A DNA stretch of 64,000 nucleotides from Candidatus Eisenbacteria bacterium (GTDB lineage Bacteria > Eisenbacteria > RBG-16-71-46 > SZUA-252): contig VBOZ01000017.1 of the NCBI GenBank assembly GCA_005893305.1, forward strand, positions 77,635 to 141,634. Reading direction: 5' to 3'. Positions 16,706 through 25,463 of the stretch are shown in pieces; position 1 is the first letter of the stretch; each line of letters opens with the position of its first letter. A program made the translations under genes and the position numbers. The notes under the pieces are model-generated. The model was not told the origin of the DNA, searched no databases, and saw nothing but the letters and a program-made list of their open reading frames with translations.

Positions 16706-17820
16706 ACCTGATCGCGTTCAACTGGCGGGACCCGAAGCATCCGGAGGCGGGCGGCGCCGAGCTTCACCTCTTCGAGATTCTCCGCCGCGCGGTCCGGGAC
16801 GGCGACCGCGCGGTCTGGCTGGCGGAACGGTTTTCCGGCGCGGCGGCCGAAGACTTAGTCGAGGGGATCGAAATTCATCGCGCGGGTTCGTGGTACAATG
16901 CGCACCTTGCCCTCGGGGCGCTGTATCGGAAGCGGTTCCGGGAGGAGCGATTTGACCTCGTCCTCGAAGACATCAATAAGGTTCCGTTCTTCACCCCGCT
17001 CTTCGCCAGGGCGCCGGTCCTGGCAATCATTCCCCATCTCTTCGGCGGCGCGGCGTTTCGAGAGGCGTCCGCTCCCGTCGCCGCCGTCGTCTGGGCCCAC
17101 GAGAGCCTGATCCCCTTCGTGTATCGGCGCGCTCCCTTTCTCGCGATCTCGGAGAGCACCCGGGACGATCTCGCTCGGCGCGGCATCGATCCGAGCCGGA
17201 TCGCGGTGGTCCGGTGCGGGCTCACCCAGGAGGATTACTCCGTGACCGTTGCGCCGGAGGCCCGACGCGACCCCACGATCATCTTTCTCGGCCGGCTCCG
17301 CCGGTACAAGGGCGCTCAGTACGCGATTCGCGCCCTCCCGCGCATCCTGGCTCACGTGCCCGCCGCCACGCTCATCGTCGCGGGGGACGGGCCCTACCGG
17401 CCCGACCTCGAGGCGATGGCGCGCTCCCTGGGCGTGGCCGAGCGCGTCACCTTCCTCGGCGCGGTCTCGCAGCGCGAGAAGGTCGCGGCGCTGAACCGCG
17501 CGCAGGTCGCGGTCATGCCTTCGCCGAAGGAAGGCTGGGGACTCACGGTCATCGAGGCGAACGCATGCGGTGTCCCGGTCGTCGCGAGCCGAAGCCCGGG
17601 CCTCATCGAGTCGGTCCGGGAAGGGGAGACGGGGCTTCTCACGCCGCACGGCGATGAAGCGGCCCTCGCCGACGGGGTGATCCGGCTCCTGACCGACCAT
17701 GACCTCCGCGTGAGCCAAGCCAAGGCGGCCGTCGCCTGGGCGAAGACGTTCGATTGGGAGACCTGCTACCGCGGGAGCCGCGCGGTGATGGAGCGCGCCG
17801 CGTCGCGGAAGGTCGCGTGA
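16702..17820 (+). CDS. GT4-family glycosyltransferase
   Basis: The 372-residue GT-B enzyme has an N-terminal acceptor half beginning LIAFNWRDPKHPEAGGAE and a nucleotide-sugar half with IIFLGRLRRYKG, LIVAGDGPY, FLGAVSQREK and the GT4 signature PSPKEGWGLTVIEANACGVP. The start is TTG at 16702 in a TTGA overlap with the methyltransferase stop. No better-placed codon exists, because the protein begins at the first beta strand. Donor and acceptor are unknown. It likely works at the inner face of the cytoplasmic membrane on a surface glycan. Confidence 0.88.
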   Translation: MNLIAFNWRDPKHPEAGGAELHLFEILRRAVRDGDRAVWLAERFSGAAAEDLVEGIEIHRAGSWYNAHLALGALYRKRFREERFDLVLEDINKVPFFTPLFARAPVLAIIPHLFGGAAFREASAPVAAVVWAHESLIPFVYRRAPFLAISESTRDDLARRGIDPSRIAVVRCGLTQEDYSVTVAPEARRDPTIIFLGRLRRYKGAQYAIRALPRILAHVPAATLIVAGDGPYRPDLEAMARSLGVAERVTFLGAVSQREKVAALNRAQVAVMPSPKEGWGLTVIEANACGVPVVASRSPGLIESVREGETGLLTPHGDEAALADGVIRLLTDHDLRVSQAKAAVAWAKTFDWETCYRGSRAVMERAASRKVA

Positions 17821-18869
17821 AGGGGGGACTGCGCGGTCTCCTGAGCCGCTACAAAGTCCCGCTCATCGCGGCGAAAATCGTGTTGAGCTTCGCCCTCTTC
17901 GCCTACGTGGTCGCCAAGGTGTCGCCCGGGGACATCTGGGACACGATCCGTCCCGCGGACGAGCGATATCTTCTGGCGGCGGCCGGGCTCTTCCTGCTGT
18001 CGAACCTCATCGGAAGCTGGATTTGGGCCCGGCTTCTCCGCGCGCAGGGCGTCCCCATTCCGTATCGGAAGGCTGCCTCGTACTATTTCGTTGGGCTCTT
18101 CTTCAATAACTTCCTGCCCTCGAACATCGGCGGGGACATCACGCGGATCAGCGACGCCGCCAAGCACGCCGACCACGTGAGCCCCGTGTTCTCCGCGACC
18201 GTGATGGACCGCCTGGTCGGAGTGCTGGCGATGGCGTTGGTCGCGGTCCTCGCGTCATTCGCCGCGATCGATCGGATCCACCTCTACGCGATCTACATGG
18301 CGATCGTGATCACATTCGTGGTCTCCCTCGGCCTCTTTCTCAGCATCTTCAACCGGTCGGTGCTCAAGGCGTTCGAGTGGCCCTTCCGCGTCATCGGGGC
18401 GCGCACGATCGAGCGTGGGATCCGGCGGCTGATGGACGATCTCCACGGCTACAAGCAGCAGGGGAAGGTCCTCCGGTTGGTCTTCGCCGCCTCGGTCGTG
18501 GTCCAGGTGAGCCGGATCCTCGTCCACTACCTGGTGGGCCTCGCGCTTGGCGTGCGCGTCGCCGTGGGATACTACTTTTTGTTCGTGCCCGCGCTCGCCG
18601 CCCTCGTTTCCCTTCCGATCTCGCTCAACGGGCTTGGGATCCGGGAGGGGGCCGGCGTGGTTCTATTCCACATGGCCGGCATGACGAAAGAGCAAGCCTT
18701 CACGGTCCCGTTCCTAACCTATCTGATCTCCGTGTGCATCAGCCTGCTCGGGGGGCTCATCTTCGTCTCCCGCACCCCACGGCGCGCGCTGAAGGGAATC
18801 TTGGAGAAGCGTAGAACGGCGCGCGCGGCCGCCGCGGCGGGCGGACGGGCCCGGAAAGGGATCGATTGA
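17817..18869 (+). CDS. UPF0104 / lysylphosphatidylglycerol-synthase-like membrane protein
   Basis: The 350-residue polytopic protein has about eight membrane segments and the family landmarks NNFLPSNIGGDITRI and LPISLNGLGIREGAGV. This domain is the membrane part of MprF-type proteins and also occurs alone in glycan clusters, where a lipid-flippase-like role has been suggested. No soluble lysyl-transferase domain is attached. The GTG at 17817 overlaps the upstream glycosyltransferase stop; the downstream gene starts with TTG on its stop. Export or flipping of a lipid-linked intermediate is possible but inferred. Confidence 0.85.
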   Translation: MKGGLRGLLSRYKVPLIAAKIVLSFALFAYVVAKVSPGDIWDTIRPADERYLLAAAGLFLLSNLIGSWIWARLLRAQGVPIPYRKAASYYFVGLFFNNFLPSNIGGDITRISDAAKHADHVSPVFSATVMDRLVGVLAMALVAVLASFAAIDRIHLYAIYMAIVITFVVSLGLFLSIFNRSVLKAFEWPFRVIGARTIERGIRRLMDDLHGYKQQGKVLRLVFAASVVVQVSRILVHYLVGLALGVRVAVGYYFLFVPALAALVSLPISLNGLGIREGAGVVLFHMAGMTKEQAFTVPFLTYLISVCISLLGGLIFVSRTPRRALKGILEKRRTARAAAAAGGRARKGID

Positions 18870-21457
18870 GCACTACGAAGCGGTGGCACACCCTCTTCGC
18901 CGCGATCGCGTTCGGCGTGCCGCTCCTGGCCTACATCCGCACGTTGACGCCGACGGTCCCGTTCTGGGATTCGGGCGAATTCATCGCCACATCGCGAATC
19001 CTGGGCCTGCCGCACCCCCCCGGGAATCCCGTCTACACCATGCTCGGGCGGCTGCTCACCCTCATCCCGATCGAGACCGTGGCGTGGCGCGTGAACTTCA
19101 TGAGCGCGCTCGCGTCGGCGCTCACCTGTCTCTTCACGTTCCTCTTCACCGTGCGCGCGCTCCGCCGAACCGTCTCCGGCAGCTCGATGGTCGAATGGCT
19201 CGGCTGCGAGCTGGGGGGGCTGGTGGCGACGTTCTTCCTCGCCTCGGTGAGCGCGTTCTGGGACAGCGCGATCGAGGCGGAGGTCTACTCACTCTCCTCG
19301 TGCATCATCGCCCTGACGGTCTGGCTGGCGTTCAACTGGTGGGACCACCTGGGCGAGCCGGGGAACGACAACCTGCTCGTCCTGATCGTGTACATCCTGG
19401 GCGTCTCGACGGGCGTTCACTTAGGGACCGTCCTCATCGCTCCGGGCCTCCTCGTCCTCTTCATGCTGGCCCGCCCGAGCTATTTCTCGAACCCCAGATT
19501 TCTCCTGCCCGCGATTTTCCTCGCGGTCTTCGTGGCGGTGGTCTTCCTGGCCGGCGCGCTCGAGATCCCCATCCCCGGATTCGTGCTCGCGGCGGTCCTG
19601 GGAATCGCCGTTCTCTACGCGGTGATCAACTACCGCACGTACGTGAAGAACAATCTGGTGGCCTGGTGGGTGGCCGCCGTCCTGATCGGTTTCACGGTCC
19701 AGATCTTCCTCCTGGTCCGCAGCCAGCAGATGCCGAACATCAACGAAGGCGCTCCGGGGACCCTGTCGACGTGGCTCGAGTACCTGAGCCGCAAGCAGTA
19801 CGGCCCCGCCAACCCGTTCGAGCGGCGCGCCGAGGTCTGGTATCAGATCCAGCACATGTACCTCCGCTACGTGGGCCAGCAGTGGCACCTGATCGAGCGG
19901 CTGGGCCGCCTCGACCTCTCGTCCTTCTGGGTCAAGGCGGTGAACGCGATTCCATTCCTCCTGTTTTTCCTGGGCGCATGGTGGAATTACCAGCGCGACC
20001 GGAAGACGTTCTGGTTCTTCCTCACGGTGCATCTCGTGATGGGGCCCGCTCTGATCTTCTACCTCAACTTCACCGACCACGAAGTGCGGGAGCGCGAGTA
20101 CTTCTTCACGAACTCCTATCACTTCATGGCGATCTGGATGGGCATGGGCGCGACCGCCCTCTATCAGCTCCTCGCGAGCGGGCTCGCGCCGTCCGCCGTG
20201 GCGGGAGCGCCCGCGCCCCGACCGGTGCCGGCGAACGGGGCCGCCGTCGATGCCCCCGCGGCGCTCCAGCCCTGGCCCGAATCGACCCCGACGCGGCTGG
20301 GCCTCGGACTCGGAGCCGTCGCCCTGATCGGAATTTCGCTCCTGCCGATGCGGTCGGGTTGGTTCACGCACGACCGCTCCGGGTTCTATATCGCCCACGA
20401 CTATGCCTACAACATGCTCGTGCCGCTGGAGAGGAACGCGGTCGTCTTCACCAACGGCGACAACGATACGTTCCCGCTCTGGTACATCCAGGAAGTGGAG
20501 CACGTCCGCCGCGACGTCCGCGTGGTCAACCTGAGCCTGCTCAACACGGCGTGGTACATCCGCCAGCTGCGCGACCAGGAGCCCAAGGTCCCGATCTCCT
20601 TCACCGACCAGCAGCTGGACGTGATGGGTCCCTACCAGGATGAGAAGACGGGGAAGATCGTCTGGGTGAAGGACCTCGCGGTGCAGGACATCATCAAGAC
20701 GAACGCGTGGAGGAAGCCGCTCTACCTCGCGGTGACGGTCCCCGACCAGATGGGGCTCGACAAGCGGCTCACGCTCGAGGCGCTCGTCTTCCGCATCAAT
20801 ACGCAGGAGTCCGGGCGGACGATCGACATCGAACGGACGCTGCACAATCTCTACGGCGTCTTCCTCTACAAGGGACTCCTCGACAAGAACCGGAACTACG
20901 ACACCACGGTCTACAAGGACGAGAACGCGTATCGGCTGGTGCAGAACTACACGGCGGCCCATTTCCAGGTCGCCTATCAGCTGCAGCTCCTCGGCAAGGT
21001 TCCCCAGGCGATCCGCGTGCTCCAGGACGCCGCGAAGATCTCGCCCGATTTCCCCGGGCTGCTGGAATATCTCGGCCGGCTGTACGAGGACGCGGGAAAC
21101 ATGGGAGAGGCGGAGAGGACCTATCTCCAGGGCGTGAGGCGCTTCCCCGACGCTCCGGAGTTTCATTTCCACCTCGGGGTGACGTACTTCCAGTCCGGGC
21201 GCACAGAGCAGGGGATCGCGGAGCTGCGCCGCGCGGCCGAGCTGAACCAGCAGTACTTCGACTGGTTCAGCGCCCTCTTCACGGCGCTCTGGAAGGTGGG
21301 AAGGCACTCGGAGGCCGTGGACGTGCTCCGCACCTGGATCCGCGCGCATCCCGAGGATCGCGAGGGCGCCGGGTATCTGAAGCAGTACGAGGAATCGCTC
21401 CGCATCCTCTCGGGGAAGCCTTCGCCGGGCGGCGGCCGGCCCCCCGGGAAGGGCTAG
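18866..21457 (+). CDS. DUF2723 membrane protein with C-terminal TPR repeats
   Basis: The 863-residue protein carries the DUF2723 hallmark DSGEFIATSRILGLPHPPGN (about 31-50), which resembles the catalytic acidic loop of GT-C protein O-mannosyltransferases. Around ten membrane helices fill the first ~510 residues. A soluble part follows, with FTNGDNDTFPLWYIQEVE, a motif typical of the family. TPR-like repeats lie at about 700-840 (AIRVLQDAAKISPDFPGLLEYL, then AERTYLQGVRRFPDAPEFHF). It probably uses a polyprenyl-phosphate sugar outside the membrane; the acceptor is unknown. The TTG start overlaps the upstream stop. Confidence 0.85.
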   Translation: MSTTKRWHTLFAAIAFGVPLLAYIRTLTPTVPFWDSGEFIATSRILGLPHPPGNPVYTMLGRLLTLIPIETVAWRVNFMSALASALTCLFTFLFTVRALRRTVSGSSMVEWLGCELGGLVATFFLASVSAFWDSAIEAEVYSLSSCIIALTVWLAFNWWDHLGEPGNDNLLVLIVYILGVSTGVHLGTVLIAPGLLVLFMLARPSYFSNPRFLLPAIFLAVFVAVVFLAGALEIPIPGFVLAAVLGIAVLYAVINYRTYVKNNLVAWWVAAVLIGFTVQIFLLVRSQQMPNINEGAPGTLSTWLEYLSRKQYGPANPFERRAEVWYQIQHMYLRYVGQQWHLIERLGRLDLSSFWVKAVNAIPFLLFFLGAWWNYQRDRKTFWFFLTVHLVMGPALIFYLNFTDHEVREREYFFTNSYHFMAIWMGMGATALYQLLASGLAPSAVAGAPAPRPVPANGAAVDAPAALQPWPESTPTRLGLGLGAVALIGISLLPMRSGWFTHDRSGFYIAHDYAYNMLVPLERNAVVFTNGDNDTFPLWYIQEVEHVRRDVRVVNLSLLNTAWYIRQLRDQEPKVPISFTDQQLDVMGPYQDEKTGKIVWVKDLAVQDIIKTNAWRKPLYLAVTVPDQMGLDKRLTLEALVFRINTQESGRTIDIERTLHNLYGVFLYKGLLDKNRNYDTTVYKDENAYRLVQNYTAAHFQVAYQLQLLGKVPQAIRVLQDAAKISPDFPGLLEYLGRLYEDAGNMGEAERTYLQGVRRFPDAPEFHFHLGVTYFQSGRTEQGIAELRRAAELNQQYFDWFSALFTALWKVGRHSEAVDVLRTWIRAHPEDREGAGYLKQYEESLRILSGKPSPGGGRPPGKG

Positions 21458-21461
21458 AGGC

Positions 21462-22400
21462 GTGAATCGCGCGCTGGTGACCGGGGCGGCGGGCTTCGTA
21501 GGCTCGACCCTGGTCGAGGCGCTGCTGGATTCGGGATGGGAGGTGGTTGGGGCGGACGCCTTCACGGAGAACTACCCGCCGGCGCGGAAGCGCGCGAACC
21601 TCGCCCGGGCGCTCGCGCACCCTCGATTTCGACTCGTCGAGTCGGACCTTCGCACGGCGCCGATCGAGCCCCTGCTCGAGGGCATCTCGCACGTGGCGCA
21701 CCTGGCGGCGCTGCCGGGCGTGCGCTTGAGCTGGGGGGAGCCGTTCCGTGAGTACGCCGAGCACAACGTCGTCGCGACGCAGCGGCTCCTGGAAGGGCTG
21801 CGCGTCCACGCGGTGGAGCGGGCGGTGGTGGCGTCGAGCTCATCGATCTACGGGCTTCCGGCGCGATTCCCGACGCCGGAGGAGGAGCCGCCGCGGCCGA
21901 TCTCCCCGTATGGAGTGACCAAGCTGTCGACCGAGGCGCTCCTCCACGCCTACCGCGCGACCTTTCGGCTCCCGGTCGTCGCCCTTCGCTACTTCACGGT
22001 CTACGGGCCGCGCCAGCGGCCCGACATGGGATTTCACGGATTCTTCGAGGCAGCCCGCCTCGGGACGCCGGTCACGATCTACGGGGACGGCGGGCAGACC
22101 CGCGATTTCACCTACGTCGACGACGCGGTGCGCGGCACCATGCTCGCGATGACGCGACCCGCGCCCGAGCTGGCGTACAATATCGGCGGCGGGCATCGAA
22201 TCTCATTGAACGAGGTGCTGAAGCGAATGGAGCAGGTGACGGGACGAACGATCGATCGGAAGCAGGTCGCTCCGCCGCCGGGCGATCCCCGCGACACCTC
22301 CGCGGACGTGTCGCGCGCGCGGCGCGATCTGGGATACGAGCCGCGGACCGATCTGACCGACGGGTTGAGGCGGCAATGGGAGTGGCAGCGGAATGGCTAA
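21462..22400 (+). CDS. NAD-dependent sugar epimerase/dehydratase
   Basis: The 312-residue extended short-chain dehydrogenase has the Rossmann motif VTGAAGFVGSTL (about 5-16), a catalytic serine region SSSSIYG and the YGVTK Tyr-Lys pair. RYFTVYGPRQRPDMG and IYGDGGQTRDFTYVDD follow, typical of UDP-glucuronate/UDP-glucose 4-epimerase-like enzymes. It likely makes the nucleotide sugar used by neighbouring transferases. The exact substrate is not resolved. The GTG start lies 4 nt after the DUF2723 gene; the end overlaps the next gene by 8 nt. Confidence 0.9.
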   Translation: MNRALVTGAAGFVGSTLVEALLDSGWEVVGADAFTENYPPARKRANLARALAHPRFRLVESDLRTAPIEPLLEGISHVAHLAALPGVRLSWGEPFREYAEHNVVATQRLLEGLRVHAVERAVVASSSSIYGLPARFPTPEEEPPRPISPYGVTKLSTEALLHAYRATFRLPVVALRYFTVYGPRQRPDMGFHGFFEAARLGTPVTIYGDGGQTRDFTYVDDAVRGTMLAMTRPAPELAYNIGGGHRISLNEVLKRMEQVTGRTIDRKQVAPPPGDPRDTSADVSRARRDLGYEPRTDLTDGLRRQWEWQRNG

Positions 22401-23358
22401 CGTCGGAGGAGACGCCGCGCCGGGCCAGGCTCCCGGGCTCGACCTGACGGTGCTCGTGCCGGTCCTGAACGAGGCCGAGAACATGCGGCCCCTGGTCGAG
22501 AAGATCGTTCAGGATCTGAAGCCGCTCGGAAAGAGCTACGAGATCCTCGTGATCGACGACGGCTCGACCGACGGCACGTTCGACCAGCTGCGGGCGCTCG
22601 CGCCCTCGACTCCCGCGCTCCGGGCCATCCGCTTCCGGCGGAATTTCGGAAAATCGGCGGCCCTCTCGAGCGGCTTCCGCGAGGCGCGCGGCCGCGTGGT
22701 CGTCACGATGGACGGTGATCTGCAGGACGACTCGGCCGAGATCGCGCGGCTCCTCGCGAAGATCGATGAGGGATTCGACCTCGTCTCCGGATGGAAGCAA
22801 AACCGGAAGGATTCGATCAGCAAGACGGTCCCGTCCAAGCTCTTCAACGCCGTGACCTCGGCGGTGAGCGGCGTGCCCCTCCACGACATGAACTGCGGGC
22901 TCAAGGCGTATCGAGAGGAGGTCACGCGCACGATCCACCTTCGGGGCGAGCTCCACCGGTTCATCCCGGTCCTCGCGCACTGGAGCGGGTTTCGCGTGGG
23001 GGAGATCCGCACCGTCCACCACCCGCGAATTCATGGAAAGACGAAGTTCGGCGTCTCGCGCTTCTTGAACGGATTTCTCGACCTCACGGCCGTCATGTTC
23101 TTGACGACGAGCAGCAACCGGCCGGTTCATCTGTTCGGACGGGTGGGCATCGCGTTCGCGCTGGCGGGCGCCGCTCTCACGGTGGGCTACACCTGGCCCT
23201 GGTTCCTGGGCGAGGGCTTGAGGCTCCGTCCGGGCCTCCTCTTCGGGCTCGTTCTCGTCATCCTCGGGATTCAATTCCTCTCGCTCGGCTTCCTGGGCGA
23301 GATGATCGCGGGAAGCCGTGCGGAAGAGCCCCACTACGCGATCCGCGAGCGCCTCTAG
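22393..23358 (+). CDS. GT2 polyprenyl-phosphate glycosyltransferase with two C-terminal membrane helices
   Basis: The 321-residue protein has a GT-A catalytic domain (about 16-245) with LVPVLNEAENMRPLV, VIDDGSTDGTFDQL and the DxD-like MDGDLQDD. Two C-terminal membrane helices follow (about 250-315). This layout matches DPM1/GtrB/ArnC-like enzymes that load a sugar onto polyprenyl phosphate. It could make the lipid-linked donor for the DUF2723 or YfhO-type proteins of the cluster; that link is inferred. Confidence 0.9.
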   Translation: MANVGGDAAPGQAPGLDLTVLVPVLNEAENMRPLVEKIVQDLKPLGKSYEILVIDDGSTDGTFDQLRALAPSTPALRAIRFRRNFGKSAALSSGFREARGRVVVTMDGDLQDDSAEIARLLAKIDEGFDLVSGWKQNRKDSISKTVPSKLFNAVTSAVSGVPLHDMNCGLKAYREEVTRTIHLRGELHRFIPVLAHWSGFRVGEIRTVHHPRIHGKTKFGVSRFLNGFLDLTAVMFLTTSSNRPVHLFGRVGIAFALAGAALTVGYTWPWFLGEGLRLRPGLLFGLVLVILGIQFLSLGFLGEMIAGSRAEEPHYAIRERL

Positions 23359-23385
23359 GGCCGGACTCGCGCGGGATCGCGGCCG

Positions 23386-24519
23386 ATGAGGGTCGCGCTC
23401 CTGGGGCCTACCCACCCGTACCGCGGAGGGATCGCCCACTACACGACCCTTCTCGCGCGAGCGTTCGCGAAGTCGCACGACACCCATATCATCTCCTTCA
23501 AGCGGCTTTACCCCGGCCTGCTCTTCCCTGGCGTCACCCAGTTCGACCGGAGCGCGGATGCGCTCCTGCCGCCGGTCGAGCCCGAGCCGATCCTGGACAG
23601 CATCAACCCCCTGACATGGCGGCGGGCGGGAATGAGGCTGCGCGAGCTCGGTCCCGACCTGCTCATCGTGCCGTGGTGGCATCCCTTCTTTGGGCCGTCG
23701 CTCGGCATGGCCGCGCGGCTCGCGCGCGTCGGCGACCGCCCCAAGCGGATCTTCCTGGTCCACAACGTCGAGCCCCACGAACCGACGCCGCTCAACCGTT
23801 GGCTCCGGCACTACGGGTTGTTGGCGGCGGACGGATTCATGGTGCACGCGCAGGCCGAGGCGGAACGCCTCAAGGCCCGGGTGCGCGGCGGCCCCATCCG
23901 CATTCATCCCCACCCGACGTATGAATTCTTCAGCGAGCACCCGCCCTCGCGCGAATCGGCCCGGGCCGCGATCGCCGCGCGGGGGCGCGTGATCCTCTTC
24001 TTCGGCTACGTCCGTCCATACAAGGGACTCGCGGACCTCCTGGAAGGGCTCCGTCTCGCGCGGGGCGACGCATGGGATCAGTGCTACGTCGTGGGCGAGT
24101 TCTACGAGCCCCGCGCCCGGTACGAGCCCGCGCTTCACGACCCGGCGCTCCGAGGCAAGGTGACCGTTGTCGACCGATACCTCGCCAACGAGGAGGTGGC
24201 GACCTACTTCGCGGCCGCCGACGTCGTCGCGCTGCCGTACCGATCCGCGACCGGCTCCGGGATCGTGCAGATCGCCTTCGGGGCGGGCGTGCCGGTGATC
24301 GCGACGAGAACCGGCGGGCTCGATGAGGTCGTCGAGGACGACGTCTCCGGCCTCTTGGTGCCGCCGTCCGATCCGGGCGCTCTCGCGCTGGCGATCGAGA
24401 GGTTCTTCGGGGAAGGCCTGGGCCCGAGGCTTCGGGAGGGGGTGGAGCGCGCGCGCGGCCGCTTCTCGTGGGGCGCGCTCCGGGACGCGCTTCTCGACCT
24501 GTACAAGGAAACCCCGTGA
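23386..24519 (+). CDS. GT4-family glycosyltransferase
   Basis: The 377-residue GT-B enzyme starts MRVALLGPTHPYRGGIAHYT, the common N-terminal strand and glycine loop of GT4 proteins. The C-terminal half has ILFFGYVRPYKGLADLL, YLANEEVATYFAAADVVALP and GVPVIATRTGGLDEVV. In the usual E-x7-E region the first acidic residue appears replaced (SATGSGIVQIAFGAGVP), as in a subset of GT4 enzymes, so activity is likely but not assured. A 27-nt gap separates it from the preceding gene; its stop overlaps the next GTG. Confidence 0.87.
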   Translation: MRVALLGPTHPYRGGIAHYTTLLARAFAKSHDTHIISFKRLYPGLLFPGVTQFDRSADALLPPVEPEPILDSINPLTWRRAGMRLRELGPDLLIVPWWHPFFGPSLGMAARLARVGDRPKRIFLVHNVEPHEPTPLNRWLRHYGLLAADGFMVHAQAEAERLKARVRGGPIRIHPHPTYEFFSEHPPSRESARAAIAARGRVILFFGYVRPYKGLADLLEGLRLARGDAWDQCYVVGEFYEPRARYEPALHDPALRGKVTVVDRYLANEEVATYFAAADVVALPYRSATGSGIVQIAFGAGVPVIATRTGGLDEVVEDDVSGLLVPPSDPGALALAIERFFGEGLGPRLREGVERARGRFSWGALRDALLDLYKETP

Positions 24520-25463
24520 GCGCGGATCCCACGTGGGCGGTCGTGCTCGCCCACAACCAGCACCGGTATACGCGGGAGTGCCTCACCTCGATTCTCGCCC
24601 TCGATCCGCCGGCGGACCGCGTGCTCGTGGTCGACAATGCCTCGACGGACGGAACGCCGGAGCGCGTGCGCGCGGAGTTCCCTTCGGTCGAGGTGCTGGC
24701 CCTCGGGGAGAATCGCTACTTCGCGGGCGGGGTGAACGCGGGCCTCGCGAGGGCGCTCGAGGGAGGCGCGGATTCGATCCTGGTCTTGAACAACGACGTC
24801 GTGCTCGATCGCGGCGCGCTCGGGACCCTTCGCGCGGCGCTCGCGGCCGATCCTGCGCGCGGGGCTGCGAGCCCGAAGCTCTTCTTCTACGACCCGCCCG
24901 ACCGGATCTGGTTCGCGGGCGGCATCGTGTCGCGCGGCTTCGCCCTGCTCAGGCACCGCGGCATCCACAGGACGGCCGGCGCCTTCAAGGACGGCGCCCG
25001 TCCGATCGATTACGTCTCCGGGGCGGCCGCGCTGCTCTCCCGCCGGGCGCTCACGACGGTCGGCCTCCTCGATCCGGACTTCGTCATCTACGTGGAGGAT
25101 GCCGATTGGTCGGCCCGCGCGCGAGAGGCGGGCTTCACCCTCTGGTACGAGCCCGCGGCGCGCGGGTGGCACCACGTCTCGGTGACGAGCGGGGGCGGGC
25201 TCACCCCCCTCAAGGCCTACTTTCGACTCCGGAGCGGCGCTCTTTACCTCACGCGGCACGCCGAGTCGTGGGAGCGCCCGCTCGCGTGGGGGGCGTACGG
25301 GCTCTGGACGGTTGCCCTGCTCGTGCGATCGGCCTTCCGCTCGGATTTCCCTTCGGGCCGCGCGCTTGTCCTCGGCTTCCTCGACTTCACGCGTATTCTC
25401 CTCGGCCTGAAGCCACCCGAGCGTAGACCCGAAGCATTCGCTCCCCGAACTCCTTCGCGCTGA
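24516..25463 (+). CDS. GT2-family glycosyltransferase (rhamnosyltransferase-like)
   Basis: The 315-residue GT-A enzyme shows VVLAHNQHRYTRECLTSI, VVDNASTDGTPERV, ILVLNNDVVLD (the DxD-like site) and the late acidic motif VIYVEDADWSARARE, typical of WbbL-like transferases. It is the last + strand gene before the - strand glycosyltransferase. Its final 77 nt overlap that gene's 3' end tail to tail. GTG at 24516 overlaps the upstream stop. Confidence 0.88.
   Translation: MSADPTWAVVLAHNQHRYTRECLTSILALDPPADRVLVVDNASTDGTPERVRAEFPSVEVLALGENRYFAGGVNAGLARALEGGADSILVLNNDVVLDRGALGTLRAALAADPARGAASPKLFFYDPPDRIWFAGGIVSRGFALLRHRGIHRTAGAFKDGARPIDYVSGAAALLSRRALTTVGLLDPDFVIYVEDADWSARAREAGFTLWYEPAARGWHHVSVTSGGGLTPLKAYFRLRSGALYLTRHAESWERPLAWGAYGLWTVALLVRSAFRSDFPSGRALVLGFLDFTRILLGLKPPERRPEAFAPRTPSR

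Noticed and set aside
19421-21565. Long - strand open frame opposite the DUF2723 gene
   Set aside because: It has no domain match, while the + strand frame has clear membrane helices and family motifs.
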